Source: Ascaris suum
Taxonomy: Eukaryota; Nematoda; Chromadorea; Rhabditida; Ascarididae
Reading direction: 5' to 3'
Length of the DNA: 64,000 bases
Assembly (NCBI GenBank): GCA_013433145.1
Contig: CM024189.1
Location: 8,362,001 to 8,426,000 of the forward strand
This document shows positions 11,865 through 25,224 of this stretch, piece after piece. Numbering within the stretch: the first letter of the stretch is position 1; each line of letters begins with the position of its first letter. Under the pieces are notes generated by a model. The model worked only from the letters and a program-made list of their open reading frames with translations, searched no databases and was not told where the DNA came from. The translations under genes were made by a program, and so were the position numbers.

Positions 11865-12907
11865 GAGTACAATTTGAACCGTAGATTTTGTTGAACTTGA
11901 GTGCACGATTCCCTATGATTGAGTAAAGCATTTGCATCATGGTTTTGTTCTTAAACTGAGTGCCATCATAAAACTTGAACGCATTAAAGAATTTCCACTA
12001 GTAGGTTCAGCAACCTACCAAATGTTGGTGGCGCGCGACAAATATATTCGACGCGAGAACTGGCACAGCACCGAAACCACAAGGATATTACAAATATGAT
12101 GCTAACAAACTATCAGAATATACTTAAGTTCTCAGAACACTCAGTACTAAACAAATTATTAATCAAAACGATGATTGCTATGAAAATAAATCTTCAGCAT
12201 GAGCCGCGAAGAAAGCATCAGTTTCTATCTTCCGGTCGAAACTTCTCAGGTTGTTTGAACGGTTCTGAAAGTTTGTGAATTCCGGGAGAGCTTTTGAATC
12301 GTTTTTTTTTTTTGCAACACTAACAAGCAGGAAAATTTTTAAAGTCAAGAGAGTGAAGCGAGACGAAAAAACTTGCTGGCCAACACCTTCTCTTCCTTTC
12401 CAGTAATCTTTGAGTTCTGCATAAAGATGAGTTGAGCATTCGCATGACGTTGCTCCTTGTCGTTTAAGCCTAGGAAATGACAGTTGAGGTGTTATGTAAA
12501 CGCTAAGTTAAACTTTAGCAATCCTTCCCAATGGTGAGTGAGTGTGCATTCAGTAAACGTCGCAGTGCATTTGTTAAACCGTTCATTTTTGAAAGCTAAG
12601 ACAAGTACCTCCTTTGAATTTCTCACTAAGCTTGAATTTTGCACACTTGCTTATTTGACTTCAGGCTTATCTGAAGGCGTTAGCTCAGCTTCATATAAAG
12701 TGGAACGAAAAAATTATCGAGCGAAGCCCCCAAATCAGCAAACAAACAAGCAGATCTCTATTTTAATTGCAACAATGCGGGACACTAAAGTATAGATTTG
12801 TCCTTGTTATTTATCGTCGAATAGTTTTTGAAATGCGCAATTTGCATGAAACGTTTATTTTGACGTTTGTTGTTTTTTTTTTCGACATTATTCTGCACTC
12901 TTCTCAG

Positions 12908-13051
12908 AAAGCCAATAAAAATATCCACCAATTTTGGCATACTCAAAGTGCCATAATATTGAGTGCTTCACATACACAAACACTTATCGAATCTCTTCGA
13001 GATTTACTCTTTTCTGCACGAAATACTTCACTACTGCACGCCACAATTAAG
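12908..13051 (+). CDS. Candidate internal exon
   Basis: The exon follows a pyrimidine-rich acceptor (CACTCTTCTCAG) and ends before GTACAA. The 144 bases give exactly 48 codons, phase 0 at both ends. The protein is soluble and helical in character (SHTQTLIESLRDLLFSARNT). It could belong with the phase-0 exon at 9589-9720, in which case the gene would contain the 11.2-11.9 kb genes in an intron, but no intermediate exon was established. Confidence 0.38.
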
Positions 13052-14689
13052 GTACAAATAAACGGTTTTCCTGTGGGCATTTATTTTGCCCGTAAGCAAA
13101 ATTCTTCTTTCAATGCGTGAATGATGCGTCCACGGAATGGGGTGAATGATGTTCTCAATATGAGCATAAAAAAGAATCGACAAAATATCATCGTTATAGC
13201 AGATGCAATGTGAATAAAGGACTCTTCCAGTCACCATGGTAGAAGATACATTAATGCATCAAAGGGTACTAAAATTCCCACGGTATTTGGCCGGTACTGA
13301 ATGGAGTTTTTTTGACAGGCACACATATGCATATGTATTACATACCATAAAATGGCGAGGCTGCGACGAAGAAGGACTTTTTTCGCTATTATTGTTGGAA
13401 TGAATTGTTCTAGGATGCTAAATAAAGGAAGTCATTCGTGTCGGATCGATTTCGAGAAGGAGACAAGAGAGACGTTCGTTCATTAAATTGTCCCAATAAA
13501 GGGAGTAACGAGGAAGATGGACCTAAGGAGAGGGCGCCCGATAATGGGTGTCCATCAGCGTCATTGGCAAAGAAATGGCAGCCTAAGCGAAAAACGCCTT
13601 CGCAAAGTTCGAGCCTCGTGTTGAGCTATAAGTGCTGGCGTATAACGAGCAAACGCTACAAATATCGATCTATAGCTCCAAATCAATCTAACTTCACTTA
13701 TTGTAATCAAAATTTTGAAGTTTTCATCATAATTCAACTTCATTGCTTAAGAGTATATTATTAGGTAATGTCACTGATGCCCTCTAAGGCTGAGACTCCC
13801 CTAGTTTGGTCCTCTATGGTATCTATTAGTGTCAACTTGAAACTGGCCAAGGAAATCGGAAACGTCTAGCACTAATTGATCTTTGGCTTCATTTGCGAAT
13901 AGCTTTCTGCTGGAAGAGTTGGAGAAAAATAGCAGTTAAGTCTTTTTTTTTAAAGTGAGACATTTTTGATTGATTCTTTCTTTGCGATAATTTTATCTTT
14001 CGCTTCACTCATTTTTTCCAACAAAATTTAATGTCGCCACTTAAATGCCAAATTTAAGTTTGCTGAAGTTTCGTTTACTTTCAAAAGTATTTTATGATTT
14101 GATTAATTCTTTAATAAATAAACATTAATAGTATAGGTTTAATTGTCTGCTATTCCAAATGCTCAATAGATATAATTGAAAACATGAAAGCTCTTCTCAA
14201 CCAACAAACATACATCAATAGCTGTCACTCGATCAAGACGAGATTGGCAAATGAAGAACGACTGTTGAGAAAGTGTTTCCTCTAAAAAAAAAAGGGTTTT
14301 ACTTGATGCACACGCAGCAACACTCCAACATTCTGAGGGTTCTTCTTAATAACCCGCCACTCGGCCCCATTTTCGACGACCAAATAAAACAATGCATTAT
14401 CCATTGATGAGCTATGTATACGCAACGAGAGTTCCTTATTTGTTGAAGCAGTCAAAATGATTCGATCCGTTCATGATTATCGTTGAATAGTTCAGCGATC
14501 ACGGAGTATAGTAGAAGAATGGATTACTGATTCTGCTGACTACGATCGCTAGTGAATGATGGCTGTGTTGAATGACGTAGAAAGCATGGCTCGCCTTGGA
14601 AAAAAATAAGTTCATCAATTTAATTCTGCTGTAAACTGCAATCGATTAAAAATAAACTTGCGAGCCAATTCACTCAAGAAAGCATTTAT
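13052..14689. other. No gene assigned
   Basis: Open frames at 13438-13764 (plus) and 13561-13743 (minus) overlap in a GC-richer patch at 13.40-13.65 kb. Neither has a usable start with splice support, and I could not decide between strands. The remainder is AT-rich with no signal. Confidence 0.4.
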
Positions 14690-15207
14690 TCATTGAACTC
14701 TTATTGGAGCAAATTCGAGATTTACTGATATTTCAAGTAAGATTCGAGGAGTTGTAAATTTGCCACATCTTCGAGATGAGCGATCAGCTGGGATGGAAAG
14801 GATGAGAGAGGTAGTTTTGATGCATTGAAGATGCGGCTATTATTTCTTTAAAATTTGGCTGTCTATGTCATGGTATATAATAATACGTGCAATAGCAAAT
14901 ATAATCATAAAGATTTTAACATCAACAAAAGAACTTAAATGCTCAATCGCATATGTATACTACCTGAAGACATAACAGCTAATTGCCAATGTCGCTCATA
15001 GGTTTTAGCAGAGAGAAAGGCGCTGATGTTTATCTCGTATTTCAGCAACTTCACAAAAATAGTGGATGTGGTTAGGACAAAGACCATCAAAGATAAGGAA
15101 CTTTCAATTTTTTTGGGGATCTTCATGCAGATTTTTTTTTCAACACCTGAGCTTCTGCAGACAAAAGACATTTTATGAACCTCACTGGAAGTGAGAAAGG
15201 AGGCCAT
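14690..15207 (-). CDS. Small single-span membrane protein, two exons
   Basis: Exon 1 (15207-14964) starts with an ATG directly behind a pyrimidine-rich stretch ending ACTTCAG, the typical context of a nematode trans- or cis-splice acceptor. It ends at TCTTCAG followed by GTAGTA in phase 1. Exon 2 (14787-14690) follows CTTTCCATCCCAG and continues in the matching phase to TGA. The stop overlaps an AATAAA (TGAATAAA), a plausible poly(A) signal. The 113-residue product has a Lys-rich tail, one span around residues 37-55 (SLSLMVFVLTTSTIFVKLL) and a polar C-terminal part. No family is recognised. An alternative donor in exon 2 (GTAAAT after 14726) could lead to further exons. Confidence 0.55.
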
Positions 15208-16729
15208 CTGAAGTTTGTTGGAGGAGAGGAGGTGGAAGGGTATGTATTCTTGCTCTCAAAAGTTTAGACAGGCAACGCCTCTTGAGTAGCTATTGAGGTG
15301 CACTTATTCAAAATAATAGAGTATGTGGAAATGAAATTAGTGAGTCACAGTAAAAACAATTTATTTATGTCTATTGTACGCTGTTTTTATTAGAACATCT
15401 AATGAACGACTCGTAGCTCAGTGCTGTAGGTTTACCTGATTACACACTGTGATTTTTATGAAGGAAATTTTACACTTAATTGTGAAGATAGGAATAAGGC
15501 TGTAATAATAGAACTAATGAGTTTTTTTAACCGTATCGCGAAGGAGAATAATTGAAAAGGCTTTCACACTAGTATAATACAGTGATAATATTATGGTACT
15601 ATGATGACATGATAATACTATGACACACAACACAATACTATGGTAGTACCCTTGCAAAACAGAATGGTGAAGTACCTTAAAGAAGAACTAAAACAGAATA
15701 GTGCTTTCCTTTGAAGTCTCTATGGGCGTAAGCCAAAGCATCACATCGTCATAATCGAACTTCCTGCCTTTAATGGAGAAAATAATTAAAATCGCTAGAA
15801 GGCTGTAAAGGTTGTGAATGCTCTCTATTTATTCCGTTGACGAAAAGCCTAAGCGTTGAGCTTATTTGATGGACTCATTTGAGGGGATTGAGCAATCAGT
15901 AAAAGAGAACATTTAAAACAAGTAAATATATGTTTTTTTTGCTTATTTTGGTAGATAAAAACGTACTGTTGACTACGACTGCTTTGAGAAAATGCTCTTT
16001 CAGAAAATGGTTTTTTTTTAACGATCGCAAAAAGCGTCATACGTAAACCTGTTTAATATTAAAGTAGCACTTACAAAAGTAAGATTGTGGTGATGAATTA
16101 ATAAATATACGAAAATGCTATTGAACTAAACAGAGCACAAAAAGCAACACTCCCTAGTAGAGATACCGAGAGCATTTGTTTTTTTTAGCAGACCGTTTCT
16201 GCTATGATCGACAAATGACAAATGTGGCTACGCATTTCCTCATTTTATTGATGCCTTCTCGATCCGCAGACTGATCAATTTTGATCACTCATAGCCATGC
16301 TCAACAAAGCGTCAAGTATACGCTGTTATGATTCCTAGATCTTGCCTACTTGACAAATGCATCAAGGACATTGCTAGGATTTGCTGATATGTTGGCATCA
16401 AAAAATGAGTGTTTACAACAGCTTGGAATATCAGTCGTACATAGTAATATTTTGGTAACACGCAAAATTTCTTATCTAAGACACTTGTGAGAGAATAACA
16501 AAACAGCTAATTAAAATGTAAAATGATTACCCATGAAAGTCTCAGTCAAAGCATCCAACCTCAACAATATCAATAAAGTACACTTATCGCATGCACCGAG
16601 GTAAACCTACCCGTATCTGCAAAATCCTCTAGCATAGTGGGTTAGTACCGCATGTTTTCTAGCACTAGCATAGGTGAACCTAGAATTATTTCTTATAATT
16701 TTTTTTTTCATTAATGACGGTCTCAGTTA

Positions 16730-16743
16730 GCGCGCGCGCGCGC
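16730..16743. repeat. (GC)7 dinucleotide tract
   Basis: Seven GC units in a row inside AT-rich DNA, flanked by T-rich sequence upstream and an A8 run downstream. Alternating GC of this length is a classic Z-DNA-prone motif; any function here is inference. Confidence 0.7.
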
Positions 16744-18422
16744 AAAAAAAAACATTTAAAACACTTTTACTATAAAACTTTCAAATGGACATTAATCATC
16801 TTTGTAGTGGATGAATCATTGAAACATTTTCTTTTAACGATAGTGACCTAATATTCCGATTCACCTTTAGTGTGGCAATAACGAATGATATTTTACAGTC
16901 GCATTAACATATTTGCCTCTATGTAGCACAAATGAGTAGAAAACTTCTTGAACCGATGCATTGGCAAATCTCGGAAATGACCGTTCAAAAACAGCTTATC
17001 TAGTCTACTGATGAACGATGCCTACTAATTTTGCCTAGATATTCATAAAAATAGACAATATAATACGGCAAATAGAGACATAAAAATAAATTTTTTGTCG
17101 AACAGAAACTCCTTTGATTACTAGCTAAGTCATGAAATATTGGAAAAAATAGATCTAAGGGCATTTGCTCAATCAGATACGAGAAACTACTGAGGAAAAA
17201 TTTTAGTTAGCACATGCGACTTTAGATAGCGGGAGAAATGCGTGCTCTCCATTATTCGGCCCTCTTTTAGCATATGAATTGCTCATACTTCCCATAAAAA
17301 TTTATGATGAGGAATCCTCGAAGTTGTGGTTCCCCTCTACCCTGTCGCTTTGGAGAGCTTTAGATAACAAATCGCACTGATAGATAAATCATCAGAAGCA
17401 TTGGCAGATGAAGAAATTTTCTTGGGAGAGCTGATGAGAGGAGGGGGGAGGAGACTATTGAGGAAGGAGGCTTCGACGAAGCCAACAAAAGATGACGGGC
17501 TGCCAAGGACGCGATATTCTAAACTTGTGAAACTGTCAAAAGAATGTAGATTCTCAGAACTCGTTGATATGCTTTAACTATTTCTGAACTCGCCTTTCTC
17601 TCCTGTCGCTCTCAAATTTTCACATCATTTCTGGTGGATCTCTGCTGTCTCATATTTTTAGGTGAAGCTGTTTCTCTTCTTATCGATAAAAAAGGATGCC
17701 AACTAGTGTCGCCTCCATCGCACTGAGCAATAAAAGATGGCCCGACGCAGACTAAGACAAAAGTGAAACCAGTTCACGACGAAAAATCGTTTTGTTTCAA
17801 ATCAACTCAATTGATTCGATATCTTTCTGCAGGAGGTTATTCTTAAGGTGAGCATTTAAGTACATCATCGTTGCAGGTAGCTCTTGATATGAGCAACGCA
17901 TAGAATGTCAATTTATTTAATAATCAAACTAAATAGTAAATGGATTTACCATTTTTCACACATTTTTTGGAAGTATTAGGAAAGTAATCCCCTATCCGCC
18001 CGTTTTTTCACGTCAATCATCTGAGTTTTTAAAGTAATATTGAAGTATTCATAGTTTTTTCTGCCCTTAAGTGCGCCGAAAACCTCTTAAAAACATTGAT
18101 TTATGCACATAAGTGGTTACACTTTGTATGCAGGTGAACGAACATCGCAACTGTGACCGTTGTGGATGTGGGAGGAGAGAAAAAAAAACACGGAAAAGAA
18201 GCGGCTTTCACTTACATCATTCGACAATAACAATTGAAATGACATACTCCTGCATGTCGCAATCAAAAAAGAACTCTGAGGGCAAAAAAGTCGAAAAATA
18301 TATCGACCATTTTCTTTAAAAAAAAACAAAAACAATTTTAAGAGCAAAATCAAGCAACAAGAAAAAATCAAAAAAAAACACCCCAATGCATAAGCATTTC
18401 AGAAAACATGCAAAACACATTG

Positions 18423-18641
18423 CTAGAAGTGATTCCTCGAAAGAAACGCAGCCACAATGAGTTTTTTTTTTCTTTTTTTTTTGCGTATGTGCGAAATGAG
18501 AGCGATAAGTGCGGCTGTCCAATTCCTAGCATCTGCTTTCCTCCACCGCTCAACTTTTGATGACAGCGATAGTGCACTTGTCGGTTTCTCAACGCTTTTT
18601 AAAAACGATAACAATGCATCTCCGGTGCCTGAGAACGGCAT
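18423..18641 (-). CDS. Open frame, strand uncertain
   Basis: From ATG 18641 the minus strand encodes MPFSGTGDALLSFLKSVEKP and continues protein-like until a Lys/Arg run created by A-tracts (RKKKRKKK). The plus strand through the same bases (18457-18648) also encodes a plausible peptide ending SPVPENGIY. Only one, if either, is real. No splice site resolves the choice. Confidence 0.22.
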   Translation of the reverse strand: MPFSGTGDALLSFLKSVEKPTSALSLSSKVERWRKADARNWTAALIALISHIRKKKRKKKLIVAAFLSRNHF

Positions 18642-19957
18642 TTATTAGTTCATTGTTGGCAAACATTGTCAGCAACAAACCTATACTAATATCAACTTCT
18701 CAGCATGAATGTCTTCCAGCTGGCACAAAGTGAGACAGCTGTCTTCATCTAGCCTAGCAAAAACACGCCAACATAACCAACCAACTTGTATAAAACATAA
18801 AGTAAAGAAATCGCTTAAAGTAATGTTAAAAATATCGACGTTCAGTGTTGCTCATATGTAGCAATGTATAGCATTTCGTACAGTATAACGCATTGTAAAT
18901 AATTAGCACAATAGAGACGGCATACGAAATCGGCGAAACCAAGCACAACCATACATGGACAGATCCAACACAGCAAAGTGAATAACGTTACAAGATGTCA
19001 TATTCTAAAATATAAGTGTTGCTTCTATATCGCATCGCTTTAGGCACACTATGAAATGCGAACGAGTTACGCCTACATACTTGATCATCGCTATTTTGCT
19101 CTCTATGCCCTATCACAATTACACATTTAGTTCGACCTCAGCATAACGAATGATCAACAATTTACAACTGGAAACGAGTGCATCTGGTAGAATCAATATC
19201 ATTTCTCATAAATCAGTGTTCGAAATTTTAGTTGGCCTGATTTTGCACTGATTAGAATATTTCACGTCATATGGTACAAGAAAGTATCATAGGTAAACGC
19301 TAGCGTCATCCAAAGCCACAACACTAAGAACTTTACGAATTCAATATGAATGTTAAGCAGCTATTCTCGAAACGCATCGCTTTCACGAACATAAATTTAA
19401 ATCGCCTCTTTTCAGCAGACGCTCATTTCTTAAAGCATCACTGCTTTTAGTGAAATATAGTACTTAAGCGAAATGATGGAAGAAAAAAAATTCAAAACAT
19501 CCCTATCCAACATCGAATTAAAGCGAAAATTGCGCTAAAAAAATTCAAAAATATTTCTGATTATGTATACGCCTGGCTGCAACTGAAAAGCAAAGCAGAG
19601 CGATAAAAATGTTCGCAAATTATATCTAATACAAGTGGGCCAAAAACGGATTAATGATATCTTTATGTTAGTAGTAAACAACTGAAAAGTAGGAAGATAA
19701 AATTAGCTCTAAGTAGAGCATTTCGTGCAATACACCTGTAATAGAGTTAAAAGCAGTAAGTCAATTAAAGGTGAGACGGAATATACTGGTGATCATAGTC
19801 CTCTCCACTTTAGTGATGCATATCATGGCGGGAAAAAAAAGGAATTTACGATCACATCGGCACAATGAAAGTTACCAGAAAAAAAAATGAAGCACTGAGT
19901 AGACTAAACTACATCTTTAGTAGCTCTCCTACTACTATATTTCACTTGGTGCACTTC

Positions 19958-20062
<105 letters not shown>

Positions 20063-21642
20063 ACCTTCAAGTGGGCAATTACCTCGACTATGAAAACAGT
20101 TCAGTGAAGTAGGCCGAATTATGATAAGAAAAATATCTACTGAATCGAATAGATGAAACTCAGAGTTGCGATTGTTCGTTTTTAGGTACTTCAAAACTAA
20201 ATTTTTAGCAAACGGACATTATAAAACTATTCGCCGATAGAATATTTTAACACTTCTATTTGAAGAAAGCCCAAAGAGTATATTCGATAAACATGACATC
20301 GTGTATGAAGTTAGTACTGATTGAACACAATATTTATTAAGACTGGTCTTCTAATTTTATTTTATTCACTTTGGAACTCCAATAGTGAGGAGGAAATAAA
20401 TTTTCGACAAGAAACAAAAATTTTTACCACTATCAAATCAGCAGCTATTAAACGAGAAGATATTATTTTCTCTGTGAAAAACTGAACAGATCAAAACAAG
20501 CGGCAGTGGAAGCAAGAAACGATCACGTATTTGAGCATTATTCACGATCGTGTCTGATAGCGACTTTAAGAGTTTATAGTTCCAGAAGGATCACAATAGC
20601 TCGGTGTTAAAAATGTAAAAAAAAATTTTTTTTTTAATTCAGTATGAAAGTTTATCAAAAAATCGCCTAAAATTCGGAGCGCTATCCCCTATGGGATATT
20701 CTTAATAAGAGGACTCTGCGGGATAGCAACCAATATTATTCTGGTTTAATTCGACGCTGCTCTAATTCGCTGTTCGAATTTGATGCAATGAGGAAAACCG
20801 TCAATCTGTTTTCACTTACCTTTCTCATTTTACAGAAGGCAAATACTAACGGTGAATTTTATGGATGTTGATTAAAAGTGGAAATTTTCGACTGTTTACT
20901 TCAACGCGCTCGTTTCAAATCTCGATGTTGAAGAGGGCAGAATCGCTGGAAAATAAAGGTTATGCGTGGAGGTAACGAAATAATACAAAACGAGCATGAG
21001 AAAGTTGGATTCTGTATCAACTACCGACCGGAAGCAAAGCTGTCAAGGGAGGGCGGGTGTTGCGGTTGCCCGTTAGCATCAGCGTGAGAGTAAGCATGCC
21101 GAACCTCAAATATACGCTCCGCCCCATCACTTCCTCCTGGAACCGCCCTCTTCTCATCTCTTTTCTATCATCGTAGCCCAACTCTTCACTAACGCATTAA
21201 CTGACAACTTGTACTTGCACTCTATCATCATCGTCTCTAGTTGAGGTATAAAGTTCGAACACCTTTCCCTCTTCCTCTCTCTATCTCTCTTCACCCGCTC
21301 TGTTCCCTTTTTTTTGATTTCACCTCCATAACATTTTGTCACCTTCACTGAAAACATGTATTAAGCATTCAAAACTCAATTGGTTAATTTCTGAGACAAT
21401 TCGCTCGACATCTTTTGCACTAATCATTAGAATTGACCTGTGCTAAGGAGTACTGAGATCACACGCAGAAGCAGATTAGCCTACTTTGCAAACAAGTGAG
21501 CAGTTTAGTTTGCTTGAGAGCCTACTTCGACGGAGCGCCTTTCGCTTGATATCATTGCATCATTTCAGCAGAGACATCCAAAGAAAAAATGTCATTAATA
21601 TTCTTTAGGTAAATATAAATGTAAATATTAATCCTAATACTG

Positions 21643-21644
<2 letters not shown>

Positions 21645-21727
<83 letters not shown>
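21645..21727. repeat. (AT)n microsatellite, about 41 units
   Basis: Uninterrupted alternating TA repeat. Confidence 0.96.
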
Positions 21728-21733
<6 letters not shown>

Positions 21734-22333
21734 CGCATAGTTCTAAATTGGTTTCGCATTGTTAAAGCATAAATAAATGCTGAAGGGTTGTTCACAACTG
21801 TCGAATTTTTTGTTGGACACTTGTTTCATGACGTTTCCCTTTTTTTTTTTTTGAAAATTTGTCTAGCGTTCGAGGCAGCAATCATTTCTCATTTGGATAA
21901 AGGTGTTGGTTAGAATCGATGGGCGTAATTCATTCACTTTTCAGTTGTCATCATTTGATCTCCTCATCGAATGACATAATTATGACCCGCAATTTGTTGT
22001 TTCTTAGAAAACATTTCAATCAATAAGGTCTCCTTTCGGTCTATAGACTACGCAGTAATTATCTACTATATAACGTTATTGCATTTTTTTTACATATGCC
22101 GCCTCTATAATCTTCCATTTTGCATCTTTACGTTTTTAACGGTATGTTCTATGCTCAGTATTATTGTGAAATAAAACTATGATGCGTCTCTACAAATCCT
22201 GTTCATACTAAATAAAGACGTCACTTCTAAGCGTCACAGAAGTAATAATGCAATTCAAGAACGGTATCCTCGTGGATACGGAATGTTGGCTTCAAGTTAA
22301 GCAGAAAACCTTAAAAAGTAAACATTTCCTGTA

Positions 22334-22434
22334 AGGTGGATTTTAAATCGCATTTCAGATCGTTTCAGAATCGCAAATCGCAAAAATCGCATCGCATTTC
22401 AGAATCCACCTTAAGGTGGATTCTGAAATGCGAT
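22334..22434. repeat. Fold-back element with a 44-base perfect palindrome
   Basis: Bases 22391-22412 (ATCGCATTTCAGAATCCACC plus TT) are followed immediately by their exact reverse complement at 22413-22434, with no spacer. A related copy, AAGGTGGATT followed by AAATCGCATTTCAG, sits in direct orientation at 22334-22360. The outer AAGGTGGATT (22334) and AATCCACCTT (ending 22412) resemble terminal inverted repeats of a roughly 79-base unit. The likeliest identity is a miniature or nested fold-back transposable element. Confidence 0.75.
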
Positions 22435-24088
22435 TTTAACTGGAAACAATAATGCCTAATAAACATGTCTATCTTGAAAGATCGCGAAATTTGCATAAAT
22501 GAAGCAGATCAGTGGAACATCTTCAACAAAAGTATCCTGCAAACGGATGCTGCACTATCACTAATGCTAGTCATTCGAAACAGTAGCTGATATGCCGATG
22601 CAAAGGTAAAAAGGTTAAGAAGAAAAAGTAACCCTGAAAGAAATAGAATTTTGCACAATAGGGATGAAAGTGACAACTGTAGGATTTGTGGAATTGTTTT
22701 ACCACTGCTACGTTGCGAGTATTTTGACAAAAATTCAATGTCGTTTTGCTCAACTGAATTAAATCGCTATGCAGTCCTTCATAAGAAGCTCAAAACACCA
22801 TCTCCATCACATAGCACCCACTCATAATTTACTAGATCAATTCAGTTTTTTGTTACTTCGGATGCTATGGTTAAGAATTTTTGACTCATTTGCCATTCCA
22901 TCGTTACCAAACGAGGTTTTTGTGAAACCTAAAAGGGCAGACGTTGCAACTGCTCTCTTCATAAAGAGTTAAGTGGCAGCATTTTTTTTTTTAATGAGAA
23001 CGAAAAACTAAGCTGAACAAAATGCAGAGAAATTCATTTCATATAATTCCTCTATTATTGAAAAGACCTTTGCTAAATGACGTGAGAGTGTCATTGAGGC
23101 AGCCGAAATAGCTGGCACTACGCCTTGAAATCCCCAATTGATGAAATGCTAATTTTCGACAACAAATTTATTTCTAGGTGAATTCATATTTCGTAGAGGA
23201 TAAATGTTATTCAGAGATGCAACGATTGGCACATAATAACACAACACAAAAAGAATAACCTTTGAGCCGAACGCTTGCAATTTATCATTACCTTTCGCCA
23301 TTACGGGCAAATTGCATCATTTCAAAGATTGTATAAGATTTTGCAAAAGGTTTGGTCAAGATTTCTTGTGAAAAACTAGAAAACTTATGGCGCAAGGATT
23401 CCACTGCTCTCGGCTGGTGATGGTAATCGACTGGAATTCGTTTCGTTTGCTGATGAATCGAAGACGTTTGCTTATAACTGAGCCCTTTTTACACTAGAAG
23501 AAAACCACCGGAAAAAAATTCTAAAAATGTCGAGCGGTGGCAAACTGATAGCATTTGCTTAAAAAAAAGGGTATCGGTTGCAACCGATAAAACCAGCGAG
23601 CAAATATTTTCCGGCAAATAAATGTCTTTGGTTGCAAACCACCCCAATTTCCGGTTTCCAAGTGAAGTTTTCCCGAAGAAAGTTTTGTGCCACGAGGGTA
23701 CCAATGGACGTCGTTTGGCTAGTACACTAACATTTCCTATAACCTTATATATGCGTTGACAACAAATAAAAAACAGCTGAAAACAATTAAGGTGGATACA
23801 AGAAAAATGAATATAAAGCAACATCACAGTTACTGCCGAATAGCGATTGGCAGATATGCAGCCGCATGGAGGTTAAGAGCCCTAACTAGGAAAAAAAAGA
23901 CAAAACGAAACCCTTAGAAATAGAGGCTAGAAAGACTTTAGAGTGAAGAAGCCACGAACCGCTTAGTTCAGGAATTTATCTGGGATAAAAAGTATCATTC
24001 TCGTTACCGGATCGTTCGCTGTTTGTCAGCATCACGATCAAGACGGCGATCATCAAGTTTCAACTATCCGACATTTGATTCTCTAAAC

Positions 24089-24317
24089 GTCAGCAGAGCG
24101 TAGCTGCAAGCCTATCTCCACCGTGGATCATTTTATAGAGCATTCTGCCGCACTCCTGGTGCCATCCTCTCCCACTCTGTATAAGTTATGTAGCCCGAGG
24201 GCATCGCCGGTGAATGATCATTCTCTTTTGAACAAACATTGGCAAAAGAGTAGCAGCTTAGAGATGTTGGTGTTTATAAGTTCCGTTCAGCTATTGCCTC
24301 TATTCATGGTTCACTAA
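24089..24317 (+). CDS. Open frame, possible exon
   Basis: About 76 codons stay open with a varied composition (VDHFIEHSAALLVPSSPTLY). A candidate acceptor (AAACGTCAG) precedes it and a donor-like GTGAAT lies inside (after ASP near 24211). It has no ATG at the beginning, so it would be an internal or last exon. No family is recognised. Confidence 0.25.
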
Positions 24318-24712
24318 TTTCTTTGACTATATCATACACGTCATAAACTGCGTTGAAGTGGCCATCCAACAAGTGAAAAAAATAATTGCTTCCACTAAAG
24401 TGTGAAGTAGCATCTCCACTATCAACGAGTCTACGATAGCGCTAACCATTTTATTCTTCCAAGTCTGACTCTTCTATTCTTTATTTCATCGATTAGTAAA
24501 AACCTAATAGAGTTTTGTTTCATCTCGTATCTCAAGGCAACATATTCCATTTCCCAATATATAATCGCCACAAGTGACGCATTCAAAAAAAAAGTGTTCA
24601 AGCATGGGTGTCCGCTCATCCAAGTTTATTATGCATTTTTTTCAGTGTAAACATAAGTTTTGAATGAATTTCAGCGGCGATCACTCGTTAGTGTCTAGTT
24701 TCAGAAGAAAAG

Positions 24713-25224
24713 TTACATATTAACTCTCAGGTTTTCATACATTAGGTCCCCAATTTCACTAATACGCATCATTTCCTTTTTATTTTGAAGTGATAATTTG
24801 CGGCAGATGTGAAACAAAGTATGCGCCTCTCTCCTCATAAAATGTCTGAAATTTCTTAAAGATATTAAACTTTTTTTAATCAACGCTCTATTTTCCGAAC
24901 CCAACTATCCGTCGTGATCAGGTACAGCAGAGTCAGATTGTCCTACCTACAAGACGATATTTCAAGGCGCACGCGCTTTCGTGACCATATAGTTAATAAA
25001 GGATGGTATGAATTTTTCTCCTGTTTAGCTTCATAGTTCAATAAGCGAAGAGCCGAAAAACCAATCATGCAGCAGAAGTCTCTTCGATGTTTTTTTTTGC
25101 ATTGTCGCCTTGGCTGCAAGTTACGTCTCTTACATCCGCCGTTTGAAGATGGCCTGTCATGTTGCCGGTTAACGCTTTGAATAAGCTCCTGAACAAAAAC
25201 TCCTTTCATATTTTCCACATCCAT
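24713..25224 (-). CDS. Basic 136-aa protein, two exons
   Basis: Exon 1 (25224-24947) begins MDVENMKGVFVQEL and runs 92 codons plus two bases to a donor GTAGGA. Exon 2 (24845-24713) follows AAATTTCAG and continues in exactly the matching phase for 43 more codons to TAA. The intron is 101 bases. Residues about 31-48 are strongly basic (CKRRNLQPRRQCKKKHRR), like a bipartite nuclear localisation signal. The rest is predicted helical and charged (KLSLQNKKEMMRISEIGD). There is no signal peptide or membrane span. An AATAAA lies about 85 bases past the stop on this strand. The family is not recognised; a nuclear or nucleic-acid-binding role is only a guess from charge. Confidence 0.58.

Noticed and set aside
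15405..15450. tRNA A-box-like TAGCTCAGTGCTG
   Set aside because: No B box (GGTTCGANTCC) or cloverleaf follows; the match is isolated.
18117..18522. Phe-, Lys- and Leu-rich frames around A/T runs
   Set aside because: Composition follows homopolymer tracts; no start context or splice signal.
21154..21357. Arg/Glu-rich minus frame (RVKRDRERKRER)
   Set aside because: Derived from a CT-rich stretch; no splice or homology support.
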